Position numbers and translations under genes: made by a program. Shown here one piece after another: positions 11,150 through 21,756 of a DNA stretch of 64,000 nucleotides. Positions within the stretch are counted from its first letter, which is position 1. Each line of letters begins with the position of its first letter. The stretch covers positions 30,408,519 to 30,472,518 of the forward strand of contig CM055101.1 of the NCBI GenBank assembly GCA_029204225.1. Direction: 5' to 3'. Origin of the DNA: Diphasiastrum complanatum (Eukaryota; Streptophyta; Lycopodiopsida; Lycopodiales; Lycopodiaceae). The notes beneath the pieces were generated by a model. That model had not been told where the DNA came from. It saw nothing but the letters and a program-made list of their open reading frames with translations, and did not search any database.

Positions 11150-14100
11150 TAGAATAGATAATCTTTTTCAATTCTTCACACTCCTCCTAAAAAATTATCT
11201 ATAAAGATTTAGGCATTGATCTTGATATAACTCCAAGGTTAAATCTATGCTTGATGAAAGCACTTTTGCTCAAAGGCTTGGTGAGTAGATCGGCAATACA
11301 AGAGGACGAGTTGACATGCTCCAAATATATTTCTCCTCCAATAAGCTTTTATCTCACAAAATGGTGTGCCACTTCTATGTGCTTGCTTCTTGCATGAAAT
11401 ATGGGATTATTGGCAAGAACTTGGGCCGAGATGTTATCACACTTGATCATTGGTAGATCATCTTCCTTGATGGACTTTAGCTCCATCAATAACCTCTTGA
11501 TCCAAAGCACATCTTTGGTAGTTGTAGTGAGTGCTTCATACTCAGCCTCACATGAAGAGAGAGATATAGTATCTTGTTTTTTGGAAAGCCAAGATATTGA
11601 ATTTCCTCCAAGAAATATAGTGTATGCACTAATAGACTTTCGATCCATCTTGTCACTTGCAAAGTCCGAATCCGAGTAGCCAACAATGGATAGATCTTCA
11701 CTTTTATAAAGTAGACCATAATCACAACATAAAGATACATATCTTATAATCCTCTTGGCCATCTTCCAATGATGGATCTTAGGATCTTGCATAAATTGAC
11801 TCAATTTGTGCACACAAAAACTTAGATCGGGCCTAGTAATGGTAAGCCAAATCAAGGAGCCTACAAGACTCCTAAAAAGTGTGATGTCCTCAAAGGATCT
11901 TTCATCACCTTTATTAGGATCTTTTACAATTTTCTCCATTGGAGTATCTATGCTCTTAGAATTTTCCATATGGAATTTTTTCAGCATAGAGTGAGCATAT
12001 CTAGATTGGCGTATAAAGACATGATCTTCATAAAAATCAATTTCTAGGCCTAGGATGTAATGTATCTCTCCTAGATCTTGCATTTAAAACTCACATCCAA
12101 GTGCTAGCTTAGTTTCATCAACTAGCTTGATACAACTTCCACAAAGAATAATGTCATCAACATAAATTAGAAGAATGACAATATTGTTATCAAGAAACTT
12201 TAGATACATGGAAGGATCATAGTCACTAAGAATAAATCCTAGTGAGATAAGAAAAGAATTAAGTCTTGAATACCATGATATTGGTGCTTGCTTGAGTCCA
12301 TAAAGACTTTTGAAGAGCAAACACACTTTGGACTCGTCCTTGATGAATCCTTGAGGTTGTTCCATATAGATCTCCTCCTCAAGATAACCATTTAGAAAAG
12401 CATTGGATACATCTAATTGGAACACCTTCCACTTAAAGAAACAAGCAAGAGACATAATAATTCTTATTGTCACCATCTTTGCAATGGGTGCAAAGGTCTC
12501 CTCATAACAAGGCCATGGATTTGAGCAAATCCTTTGGCACATACTCTTGCTTTATACTTGTTGATGGTGTCATCATGATTGAACTTGATTCAAAATACCC
12601 ACTTGCAACCAATCACATGCTTGTTGGATGGGGGATCCACAAGCTCACAAGTATTGTTGGTGATCAATGCATCATACTCTTGCTTCATGGCATCATACCA
12701 CTCCTTGGTATTGAGTGCCTCTTGTACATTCTTTGGCTCTTCATGAGAGATATAAAAAACATAATTAGTGGAATCAAGATCCACTTGTTTGCCTTTTTCA
12801 ACATATGAGAGCCTCTTAGGCTCGGATCTATCTCTCATGGATCTTCTTGGTGAGAAAATCCGAGGAGAGTCTTCTTCAATTCTTGACCCCATCACATCAT
12901 AATTGTCTTCAAAATCAATAATAAGTGATGCATCCATAGACTTCTTGATCTCGGCCTCTTCAAAAGATTAGTGTTGATCTTCATGAAAGACAACTCTACT
13001 TTCAATAACTTGAGAAGTAGAGAGTACAAAGACTCTATAGGCCTTCTTGTGGATAAGTATCCAATCATGATTCCTTTGCATGCACTAGGATCTTCCTTCT
13101 TCCTTGTTTCCAAGGGAATATGGGCAAAGCATATGCATCCAAAAACTCTAAGGTGATCAACCTTAGGCTTCTTCAAATATAAGATTTCATATGGTGACTT
13201 TCCTCAAAGAGATATATGTGAGAGCGTATTGCAAAGATAATTTGCACAATTAATGGCTTCTCCCCAAAAATCTTTGGGCAAAGATGTCTCAATTCTCATA
13301 TATTTTGCACATTCACATAGAGATCTATTCTATCTCTCGGCCACTCCATTTTGAGATGGAGAGTAGGCACAAGAGGACTCTCTTTTAATGTCTTCAAGAT
13401 CACAAAATTCATGAAATTTAATGGAGATATATTCACCACCTCCATCACATCTAAGATCTTTAATCTTGAATGAGAATTGCTTCTTTACATAAGCTTTGAA
13501 ACTAAGGAATCTTGGGTTATACTGTTGGTGCACTATCTTGGTGATTGCTTGCAATTCTATGTGTAGAATGATCTATATTGCTACTTTTGGATCCACACAT
13601 GTGAAATACAGTAGCTTGCTGGTTTTGTACGGACACCAATGGTACATAATCATTTCATTCAAGTTTGACCAAGTTCTATTAGTGTTTGCATCTCAAATTG
13701 TGTGTAGATGCTGATTTTTCTACATTGGTGAGATTGGTAGTGCATTTCTCTTTCTAACCAAAGATCATTCAAGTAGATTAGATCTTAAGGATCTGAAGTC
13801 TTTCACAAATTTTACATCAAGGCCATTATCAAGCAATTGGCCAACACTAATGAAATTCTTAGTAAGCTTAGGTACATAAGAACTTTAGAGAGAGAAAGAA
13901 CTTTAGAGGATGCAAGCTTCAAGGGAATGTTCCCCATGCCTTCAATAGGACATTCGAAATCATTTGCAGTGTATATTGATTTCTTGACTCCATCATAAGT
14001 TGCAATAGAAGAGAAAGAGTCCTTGGAGCTACACATATGTGAAGAGGCTCCACTATCAATATACCATAGGCCATCCTTCTTGAAAGGAGTAGATGAGAAA

Positions 14101-15020
14101 CTACAGACCATAAGAGATCCCTCTCCTTCACTTGCAATAGTGTCTTCCTTCTCATTGGTAATGTTGGCTTGCTTGAGTTGATTTTTCTTCTTGAAGCAAT
14201 TGGTGGCATAATGGCCTTTCTTGCCACAATAAAAGCACTTGATCTTTTTCTTCTTGATCTTGGATGATGAAGCATTAGAAGAATCATCTTCCTCCTCATC
14301 TTTGTCTTTGGATTTGACTTTGTCCTTGCTTGAGGATTGTTGATGTTAATTCTTGCTCCTCCCTTTGTGCTTATCCTTGGCAAAGAGAGCTTTGCCATCA
14401 TTATGAGTGAGAGAAAGCTTGTCCATCCTCAAGAGCTTGTACTCTTGTCTTGATTCTTTTGAAATTAGCACACCTTGGAGAGCCTCCAAACTTGGTAGCT
14501 CCGACTTAATGGCATAGGATTGGACAAGGTTATCAAATTCACTTCTCAAGCCATGAGAATGACTTGGACTAGCTCATTTTGATTGATGGAATCACCAATA
14601 CAAGCAAGTTCTCTGTGAATATCTTTTACTTTCAAAACATTATTAGATGCACTCTCATCACTATTTTGGCTACTTTAAAAGATTTGATTCCTAAGAGTGA
14701 GAAGCCTAGAGGTATTCCTAGCCTCGGAGATAGCCTTGAGATAATCCCAAGATTCTTTGGCTGTTGTACAAGTACCTATATCCCTCAATATCTCATTAGA
14801 GACATTCATCTTAATATAGTGGAGAGCCATCCTAGCTCTCTTTTTGTATTTTTGAACCTCTTGAAGAACTTGTGGTTCTTCTTCAAAGCCAAGAACTATG
14901 TCCATCACGACTTGAAGGATCAAGATGGACTCCGTCCTCATCTTCCAAATTGAATAGTTTGAAGTGGACAATCTTTCACTTGGTTCCAACAAGGATGAAT
15001 CCATTGAAGACATTTGAAGT
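11150..15020 (-). pseudogene. Ty1/copia polyprotein relic A (minus strand)
   Basis: Reading on the minus strand from right to left: a UBN2-type gag (14675-15018: LSTSNYSIWKMRTES), more gag and a zinc-knuckle area (about 14150-14549), protease (WYIDSGASSHMCSS near 14035-14075), integrase pieces (DGGGEYISIKFHEFC near 13400-13450; KPKVDHLRVFGCICFAH near 13120-13175), reverse transcriptase (12084-12542: QLDVSNAFLNGYLEEEIYME, SLYGLKQA, IYVDDI), and RT connection plus RNase H (11349-12083: GYSDSDFASDKMDRKS, SLSSCEAEYEAL, HARSKHIEVAHHFVR). Stops and frameshifts separate the parts; the first half of integrase is missing and replaced by an LTR fragment (13513-13808). The 5' leader is cut by the plus-strand element at 15059. 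Confidence 0.9.
13513..13808 (+). repeat. LTR fragment inside copia relic A
   Basis: Matches the 3' half of the LTR at 15059-15712: 'ttggtgcactatcttggtg', 'tccacacatgtgaaatacag', 'tagatgctgatttttctaca', ending near 'tgaagtctttcaca'. Plus orientation, opposite to the surrounding polyprotein. It stands where GAG_pre-integrase and the N-terminal half of integrase should be, with no obvious target duplication, so it is a deletion/recombination scar and not a clean insertion. Confidence 0.75.
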
Positions 15021-15058
15021 GAAGAAAACTCAAATGATAAACAATAAATGTTGCTACA

Positions 15059-15712
15059 TGTGAGAGATTTCAACTAGTTTAGTCTAGTTTAGTCACATTT
15101 TGGTAAATTGTCAATAAGAGGCCAAAAATCATTTTAGACTTAGAGATAAACTTTTTGAAGTTATATTAGTTTAAAATACATTCAATAAACACTTTTGGAA
15201 AGTGTGGGAAAGTTGGTAGTCGAGTTTGAGAGAGATTCAAATTTGAACTTTGGGTACATTGAATCTAGACCCAAAAATAGTAGGGTTTACATTTTGGAGG
15301 GAAAGCCAAGTGGCCAAATAGAGTTTGGAAACTCTATAAAAGGATGTAACTCATGGAGAGACACATCTTCTCTCTTCTCTCTCTCATTTCATCATTATAC
15401 ATGGTTCTCTTTGGGTTCTACTACTCATTGGTGCACTATCTTGGTGTTATCTTGCAATCTTGTGTGTAGAATGCTCATTTATTGCTATTTTCGGTTCCAC
15501 ACGTGTGAAATATAGTAGGATACTATAATTTTATGGACAGCAAACATATTTTATGTTTTGGTTCATGTTTAATCAATATCTCTTAGAGTTTGCATCTCAT
15601 TTTGTATGTAGATGCTGATTTTTCTACATTGGCAGGATTGTTTGTTTGCTCCTTATTGTAACCAAAGATTTGGGACATGGATTGGATCTTGAATGATCTG
15701 AAATCCTTCACA
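15059..15712 (+). repeat. 5' LTR
   Basis: 654 bases, TG...CA. It contains a CTATAAAAG TATA box at 15334-15342 and a pyrimidine-rich initiator-like tract right after it (ctcttctctctctc). It is about 100 bases longer than the 3' LTR, which lacks the stretch equivalent to about 15362-15467. Confidence 0.88.
15334..15342 (+). promoter_or_regulatory. TATA box of the 5' LTR
   Basis: 'ctataaaag' about 380 bases before the end of the LTR. The identical sequence occurs at 20149-20157 in the 3' LTR. It probably sets the U3/R boundary about 30 bases downstream. Confidence 0.6.
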
Positions 15713-15726
15713 TGGTATCAGAGCTC
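15713..15726 (+). other. Primer binding site (tRNA-iMet type)
   Basis: 'tggtatcagagctc' directly follows the last base of the LTR and matches the canonical plant copia PBS complementary to the 3' end of initiator methionine tRNA. Confidence 0.85.
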
Positions 15727-16314
15727 TTGTGTTTCAGGTTATGAAAGGATCAGCCATCTTTAGCAAGGATTTTGGAGGAGTTACCAATGCTAGAGCATGC
15801 TAGATTGATCTCTACTCAAAAATCAGCATTTTTGCATGTGTAGAATTGATCTTTTGTAGGTCAAAACTCAATATAGGGTTATATACTTGATCAATTTTGA
15901 TTTCACACTTGGATTACTGGAATTAGATGATTTTTGGCGCATTAGGAAGGTCTCATTGGAGTCTACAAGAAGATATACCAAGTTTCTAGAAATTGCATGT
16001 AGAATTTGAGATCTTCAATTTTTTGTGATTTTGTCAAAACCCTAATTTTGATTGGATCTCTAGTTTGTGAGGTTACTGAACTTCACTTGAGTGTGTTTCA
16101 CTCTTAGGAAGTGGCAAGAATCATTACATTGAGGATAGATCATAGGTTGATCACGATTTCACTATTCTATGTGTTGATTTTCTAGCTAGAAGTGCTAGAA
16201 GAGATTTGAGAGGTTCCATATCTTTGTGATTTCTTCTTGAGTTCATTTGTTGACATTCAAGAGAGTGCTTTGTGCATTGGAACAGGTTGAAAGAGAAGAT
16301 CAGGTCCCTTCAAC

Positions 16315-17997
16315 ATGGCTACAAGTGGAGGCTTTATGTTGGAGAGCAATGATAGGCTTACCTCAATCAACTATTCTACTTGGAAGGTGAGGATGGAGTC
16401 CTTATTGGAGATGAATGACTTGATGGAGATTGTTGCAGGTGTCGAGGAGAGACCTCAAGCACCTCAAGATCAAGTGAGGTATGACAAGAGAGCAAAGAAA
16501 GCTCTACACATGATTAAGATGAATGTTACCAATGAACTTCTCAAGGAAGTTGGTAAGTGCACATCATCTTTGGAGGCTTGGGAAGCTTTAAAGAAGCTTT
16601 ATGAATCCAAGTCTACATCAAGAGTGCTTACTCTTAGGAGGCAAATCTTTCAAAGTTTGCAAAAGAAGGAAGATAGTACTCATGCTTTTGTTTTGAGGGT
16701 TAAGGCATTCAATGATGAGTTAGCATGTATTGATGAAAGCATTAAGGAGGTAGAGCTTGTTCAAGTTATACTTAATGGCTTGTTGGATGATCATGCTAAT
16801 CTTGTTCAAAGTTTTGCTATTCAAAAGACTTTGCCAAGTATTGTGGATTTGCAAGAGATCTTGGTGAATGAGGAGTATAGGCTTCAATCAAGAGGAGGTG
16901 GATCTACATCGACATCTCATTATGAAGAGGATGTTGTATTCATCAAAGGCAAGTTCAAGGGCAAAGGCAAAGTCAAGTGGTCTAAAGGGCAAGATCAAGG
17001 TGAGACTTCCTCTTTTGGCAAAAAGAAAGATAAGTCTAAGTTGAAATGCTTTTATTGTGGAATCAAAGGGCATTTTGCAAATGAATGTTTGAAGAAGCAA
17101 AGAGATGAAGGCAAGCAAATCAACTTTACTACTAATGATGAGGATCTAGGTGGTGGTGATTCTCTTTTGATGTGTTCTTCAAGTCCAATATCAAGTGAAG
17201 GTGACAAAGATTCATGGTGGATTGATAGTGGAGCTAGTTCACACATGACTAGTCACAAGGAGTTCTTTACTTCTTTGGTCACTTATGATGGAGCCAAGAA
17301 AGCAATTCACATGGCCAATGGTGGTGAGTGTGTGATTGAAGGTATTGGTTCAATTCCTATTTGTCTCTCTACTAATAGGAAAGCAAGACTTGATGGTGTT
17401 CTTTACATTCCTTCACTTTCAAAGAATTTGCTAAGTGTTGGTCAAATGATGGAAAAAGGATACATGGTAAAGTTTGGTGGTGATGCTTGTTTCATTAGAA
17501 AGGAAGAAATCCTGGTTGCTAGGGACAATAGACAAGGTAGACTTTTCAAGCTTGATGCTTTTGTTATGGCTAACAAAAAGGATGGAATGGAAAAGAAGAT
17601 TGGTCTCAACTTTCCAAAGTTACCTTTTAGCATCAATAAGATTGGTGGATCTTATGCAAAGTCTAACAAGCTTCCTTATGCTAGATCTAGGTCAAGATCT
17701 AATATGCTTCTTGGAGATGTTCATCTTTGTGCTAACTTGGCTAGCCTTGAGGATAATGATGGTGTTTCAAAGGTTCTTCATGGCAAGTTAAAGCATGCAA
17801 AAGGTAAGGAAAGAGCTAACTTCATCAATGGAGGTGAAGGTTCTTCCTTGGAAAAGATTGTTGCTAATGATTTCTTTGATCATATGGAAAAGGATGTTGC
17901 TAGGTGCATGCATGAAGGAGGTGGTTCTTCTACATTCTTTTGTTATGATTTCAAGAAAGTCATTTTTCCAGCAAGTGGAGTCACATGTCTTCATTAA
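16315..17997 (+). CDS. gag: Copia gag-protease polyprotein with diverged integrase-like tail
   Basis: A 560-residue uninterrupted frame. Residues ~1-200 are a UBN2/copia gag core (LTSINYSTWKVRMES near the start, LTLRRQIFQSL, VQVILNGLLDDH). A CCHC knuckle (CFYCGIKGHFANEC) is at ~245-258. The aspartic protease motif WWIDSGASSHM has its catalytic Asp at ~304, and the fold continues to ~410 (GVLYIPSLSKNLLSVGQM). Beyond ~420 the expected GAG_pre-integrase HxxxH/CxxC is absent; residues ~488-549 keep only a loose match to the integrase core (GKLKHAKGKERANF, then NDFFDHMEK, then FFCYDFKKV). The ATG lies about 600 bases after the PBS, in copia-like position. The first ~410 residues look fit to make capsid and protease; the rest looks remodelled. 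Confidence 0.85.
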   Translation: MATSGGFMLESNDRLTSINYSTWKVRMESLLEMNDLMEIVAGVEERPQAPQDQVRYDKRAKKALHMIKMNVTNELLKEVGKCTSSLEAWEALKKLYESKSTSRVLTLRRQIFQSLQKKEDSTHAFVLRVKAFNDELACIDESIKEVELVQVILNGLLDDHANLVQSFAIQKTLPSIVDLQEILVNEEYRLQSRGGGSTSTSHYEEDVVFIKGKFKGKGKVKWSKGQDQGETSSFGKKKDKSKLKCFYCGIKGHFANECLKKQRDEGKQINFTTNDEDLGGGDSLLMCSSSPISSEGDKDSWWIDSGASSHMTSHKEFFTSLVTYDGAKKAIHMANGGECVIEGIGSIPICLSTNRKARLDGVLYIPSLSKNLLSVGQMMEKGYMVKFGGDACFIRKEEILVARDNRQGRLFKLDAFVMANKKDGMEKKIGLNFPKLPFSINKIGGSYAKSNKLPYARSRSRSNMLLGDVHLCANLASLEDNDGVSKVLHGKLKHAKGKERANFINGGEGSSLEKIVANDFFDHMEKDVARCMHEGGGSSTFFCYDFKKVIFPASGVTCLH

Positions 17998-18147
17998 GAG
18001 AGTAGATCAAATGGTTCTATCAAGAGACTTAGTGAGGGAGATAGTCACAAGTCAAGAAGAAGAGAAGTATGCGAAGAGTTCAAAGTAGGATGTACTTTGA
18101 ATGATAGTGAGGAAGAATAATAATCATATGAGTCATTACCTAAAACA

Positions 18148-18876
18148 TTGAGTAGAATTTCTTGTTTGAAAAAAGAGAGTACTTCAATCATCCTTATGTT
18201 GAAGGTACTAATCATTTTTTTCATGGCTTATAATGTTTTTGAGGTTTCTACTTCTTATGATGCAATCATTAAGAGGGAGTCTTATGAAGGGAAGAGCAAT
18301 GGAAGATTGGTTTTTGGGAAGATCCAAGGCATGGATATCACATCTCTTCATCAACTCAAAGGATTCTATGATTGTGAATTGATCACTCATGATCGAGATG
18401 GCAAAAGGTTGGTTGGAGAAGACTACATGGAACAAATCGAGAGGCAATTTCTTCAAGACAAGGGAGATCTCATTGGTGAGCTTATTGAGGTTTTGTATGA
18501 ACTCAAGAGGGCTGGATTTCTTAGGTTTGATACTCATCTTCACCTACTCTACTTCATGTTAGATGGAAAGTTTGGAATCTATCTTTTGATTTATGATGGT
18601 GACATTGGTGACATTGTTTTCACTAACCTTTGTGGAAATTTGAGATCAAGCATTGATGAGATCTTGTTGGATCTAGATCATATGTTTGAGAGGGAGTATT
18701 TCCAAAGGTTCAGGTCTGAAGATATTCATATCTTTGATATCTTTGATGATCAAGAGAAAGGTAAGCAAGTGGAAGCGATTTGCTTTACTCACATGATTTG
18801 GAGAATTTTCTTGCGTAGACGATGCTATGCAAGTGGATATTGGTTCTCATGGTTTTCATACTGGAAAAGCAAGTAA
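18148..18876 (+). CDS. Second ORF: ghost of copia reverse transcriptase
   Basis: 242 codons. By eye it aligns collinearly with copia RT but without the catalytic centre: GEDYMEQIERQF (~90-100) corresponds to the EEEIYMEQPEGF motif, IEVLYELKRA (~113-122) to the KSLYGLKQA motif, and FMLDGKFGIYLLIYDGDI (~136-153) to the strand-turn-strand holding YVDDI, here Y-D-G-D. The usual first Asp region (LDVKTAFLNG) is represented by ITHDRDGKRLVG. It starts after a 150-base gap in the same general frame order as gag-protease. No stop interrupts it, which is unusual for a dead RT of this divergence. Alternatively it is a chance resemblance in a newly captured sequence. Confidence 0.5.
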   Translation: MSRISCLKKESTSIILMLKVLIIFFMAYNVFEVSTSYDAIIKRESYEGKSNGRLVFGKIQGMDITSLHQLKGFYDCELITHDRDGKRLVGEDYMEQIERQFLQDKGDLIGELIEVLYELKRAGFLRFDTHLHLLYFMLDGKFGIYLLIYDGDIGDIVFTNLCGNLRSSIDEILLDLDHMFEREYFQRFRSEDIHIFDIFDDQEKGKQVEAICFTHMIWRIFLRRRCYASGYWFSWFSYWKSK

Positions 18877-19819
18877 TGGATCTGGAAAACAAAGTTTGTT
18901 CAATGACTTTGATGGTCAAGAGGAAGATCAAGAGGTTGGTCTCAAAGGGCTTCAACGACACAAAAGGAAAGGTGGCAATTTGGAGCTAGTCAAGAGCATC
19001 AAAGGAAGGTTATTTGGCAAAGATGTTATGGATCTGTTTTTGCAGCTTATTGAAGACTCAAGTAAGATCAAAGGAGCAGCAAGGAAGTGTTGTTTAAGTT
19101 TACTTTACTTGTTCTATCTCATGTTTGAGCTATTTCATGTGGATGTGTGCAAATTGTCAAGATATGGACAAACTAGCTACATTGTCTTGCAATATCTTAT
19201 TGTTGGAGTTGTACTAGCATTCTTGGCTGGTTTTGCTGATGGAAATGAGGCTAATGGAGTCTCATTATATCACTCATCCATGATCAAGTTCTCAAGTGTT
19301 GAGCTACTTGGTGCCAAATCTTGGAGATTGTCAATTTTTGGTGAATTCATGGTCATTTTCTTGTGTCAAGTAGATCTTGAAGATGGACTAGTGCAACCTA
19401 CTTGGTTTATGGAGTCATGTGGTGCTGGATTTGCATCATTAATGTACTCACCTACTCATGGATTTCCAAGGTTTGATGGTTTCTTGTGGCAAGATGGAGA
19501 TGGAGGCTCATTCATGGAGTTTGATGGTGGAGACATATCAAGAAAGGACAAAGTTGGAGGAGACAAGCAAGCAAATGGTCATCACTCACATTTATTGTTT
19601 GGTTGCTGTAATTTTCCAGAGAGTTCAAAGTTTGAAACATGGAGGAATCATTTCATTCACATTCTATTTGGTTCTTCATGTTCTAGTTATATCTTGATGT
19701 GTAAAATTGATGTAAGAAATAGTGAAGCATCCAATTTGGATGCCATTCTCTGTATCAATTATGAAAGATACTTTCGAACCTTAGAAAGAAGATTATACTT
19801 AGTATGGAGATCATTCTAA
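18827..19819 (+). CDS. Third ORF: unknown protein, weak RNase H-like trace
   Basis: 330 codons overlapping the second ORF by 50 bases in another frame. It has a basic/Gln-rich N-terminus, a hydrophobic stretch (CCLSLLYLFYLMFELF ~87-102), then VVLAFLAGFADGNEANGV (~128-145), which occupies the place and loosely the pattern of the copia RNase H start (LVGYSDADWAGD), and a Gly/Asp-rich centre (FDGFLWQDGDGGSFMEFDGG). The RNase H DEDD residues and the SSTEAEY and HxxxKHI motifs are not present. It ends 55 bases before the 3' LTR, as a copia polyprotein would. Confidence 0.4.
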   Translation: MQVDIGSHGFHTGKASNGSGKQSLFNDFDGQEEDQEVGLKGLQRHKRKGGNLELVKSIKGRLFGKDVMDLFLQLIEDSSKIKGAARKCCLSLLYLFYLMFELFHVDVCKLSRYGQTSYIVLQYLIVGVVLAFLAGFADGNEANGVSLYHSSMIKFSSVELLGAKSWRLSIFGEFMVIFLCQVDLEDGLVQPTWFMESCGAGFASLMYSPTHGFPRFDGFLWQDGDGGSFMEFDGGDISRKDKVGGDKQANGHHSHLLFGCCNFPESSKFETWRNHFIHILFGSSCSSYILMCKIDVRNSEASNLDAILCINYERYFRTLERRLYLVWRSF

Positions 19820-19873
19820 AGTTGGATCAAAGTTCTATTGTCAAAACTATGCCAAAACTAGTTGAAGAGGGAG

Positions 19874-20424
19874 TGTGAGAGATTTCAACTAGTTTAGTCT
19901 AATTGAGTCACATTTTGGTAAATTGTCAATAAGAGGCCAAAACTCATTTTAGACTTAGAGATAAACTTTTTGAAGTTATATTAGTTTAAAATACATTCAA
20001 TAAACAATTTTGGAAAGTGTGGGAAAGTTGGTAGTCGAGTTTGAGAGAGATTCAAATTTGAACTTTGGGTACATTGAATCTAGACCCAAAAATAGTAGGG
20101 TTTACATTTTGGAGGGAAAACCAAGTGGCCAAATAGGGTTTGGAAACTCTATAAAAGGATGTAACTCGTGGAGTGTCACATAATGCTCAATTATTGCTAT
20201 TTTCGGTTCCACACGTGTGAGATACATTAGGCTACTGTAATTGTACGGACATCAAACATATTTTATGTTTTGGTTCATGTTTGATCAATATCTCTTAGAG
20301 TTTGCATCTCATTTTGTATGTAGATGCTGATTTTTCTACATTGGCAAGATTATTGGTTTGCTCCTTATTGTAACCAAAGATTCGGGACATGGATTGGATC
20401 TTGAATGATCTGAAATCCTTCACA
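19874..20424 (+). repeat. 3' LTR
   Basis: 551 bases, TGTGAGAG...TTCACA. It aligns to the 5' LTR with few substitutions except for a ~100-base deletion between 'gtaactcgtggag' and 'ataatgctcaattattgc'. It is preceded by the purine tract 'gaagagggag' at 19864-19873. Confidence 0.88.
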
Positions 20425-20589
20425 CTACACACTCTCAATAGGATCCAATAATGGAGTACTATCTCCTCCTATGAAAGATCTTGCAACTATTTGTGAATTG
20501 ATTCTCACTAGCTACACAAATATCTCTAAAACAAGGTCTATTTCACATCAAATGATGGAGTATGGGCAAAGTTAAGATCAAACACTCTT

Positions 20590-20846
20590 AGCAGTTCCTT
20601 CAAGTGTGAATGAAACTGTAGCAACAAAAGAGTGATTTGATGTAATGAAAAGTGAGTATATGATGCATTGTTTGAGATACTTATAAAATTATTGATCCTC
20701 CATCAAAGATACAAAATGTTATTGTTTGCAAATGGGTCTTTAAGATCAAGCTTAATCAAGATGGTAGTGTGAACAATTATAAAACAAGACTAGTTGCCAA
20801 GGGATATGCTCAATTCAAGGGGATTGACTATGATGACCTCCTCGGT
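20590..20846 (+). pseudogene. Copia reverse transcriptase fragment (plus strand)
   Basis: Encodes VCKWVFKIKLNQDGSVNNYK, then RLVAKGYAQFKGIDYDD, the conserved N-terminal border of copia RT, preceded by a degenerate EA.W..AM..EY segment. It is cut off right after the GIDYDE position by the left end of the DNA transposon that follows. It differs from relic A in strand, so it is a separate insertion. Confidence 0.8.
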
Positions 20847-20874
20847 CATGGGTGAGAGATATTCTGTGTGAAAT

Positions 20875-21005
20875 TTTCTTTATCCACGCGAAATCTAGAG
20901 AGTTGAGACTGTGGATACCACGTGGATAATTTTGTTTTTTATATCCACGTGGATAAGTTTCTTGATTTTGTGTGGATAGTCCACGCAAAAATTTTTGACA
21001 AAAAA
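20875..21005. repeat. Left subterminal repeat cluster (ATCCACG motif)
   Basis: Includes 'tatccacgcg', 'gtggataccacgtggataa', the palindromic 'tatccacgtggata' and 'tgtggatagtccacg'. At least six half-sites occur in about 100 bases. Confidence 0.7.
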
Positions 21006-21359
21006 AAAACAATTTGCACGAACCAAAATGTGGTTCGCGACTAAACTAGAGGTGACTTCCTTTTTTGTGTTGTGAGAGAGAGAGAAAAAGAGAGTATAGA
21101 TGGGAGTGAGAAGATTGATAGTGTTTAGGATTTTTAGTTCATTGATGGATGTTAATAGTATGTGTTTTGTGATCATAAGTTTTAAGATCTTTTTTGTTTG
21201 TGATGTAGGTTTGGATATGAAAAATAAAAAAAGAGCTTTCATTGCAAAGGATTCAAAGATCAAGTGCATGCAAAAGGAAAAGCAAAGATTGCAAAACAAT
21301 GGAGATAGAATAGTAAAGGTAAATTCACATTTATTTTGATTCATTTGATATTTAGTTGA

Positions 21360-21640
21360 TAACTTAATGTGTTATCTACTGATGCATTATATTGTGGTTT
21401 CCATTACTTTCCATTGTGCTTTACATTACCTTCTATTGTGCATTCTAGCATGCACATCATGTGCTAAAATAGGTACATTGCATTGAATTCATCAATAGAT
21501 ACATTTGCATTGCATAGATGTGCATTAAATAGATATACATTGCATTGAATACATCAATAGATACATTTGCAATCAATATATGTGCATTCAATAGGCTATA
21601 CATTTGCATTCATGAATTAAAAATATATGCATTCAAAAAT
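21360..21640 (+). repeat. Degenerate ATACATTTGCATTG repeats
   Basis: The phrase 'atagatacatttgcattg' and variants ('atagatatacattgcattg', 'tacatttgcattca') recur at roughly 30-55-base intervals. No coding sense; possibly part of the transposon's 3' non-coding region. Confidence 0.5.
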
Positions 21641-21756
21641 TTTGCAAGAATGATGTGATGCCAAAACATTATCTTGATTGATTTAAAAAAAAGTAGATTG
21701 ATGAGAGAATAAATTCTCTCTTCCTACATTGCCTTCTATAAGGCCTTACATTCAAT

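Larger units (their letters stand above)
15054..20429 (+). mobile_element. Complete plus-strand LTR retroelement with gag-protease and remodelled pol
   Basis: Both LTRs start TGTGAGAG and end TTCACA. The element is flanked by the direct repeat CTACA (15054-15058 and 20425-20429). A PBS for initiator Met tRNA follows the 5' LTR and a purine tract (gaagagggag) precedes the 3' LTR. It sits in the leader of minus-strand copia relic A and against a plus-strand copia RT fragment, so those two were already joined when it inserted. The internal region has a 560-codon gag-protease frame and two further long frames, and no catalytically complete integrase or reverse transcriptase. Mobility would need proteins from a relative. 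Confidence 0.88.

Noticed and set aside
15000-15060. Gag start of copia relic A extending to 15073
   Set aside because: The frame beyond about 15018 enters the inserted LTR; the ATG near 15018 (MSSMDSSLLEPSERL) is the natural start.
19458-19697. 79-aa plus frame inside the third ORF of the LTR element
   Set aside because: An alternative frame of a longer ORF that ends at the expected place before the 3' LTR.
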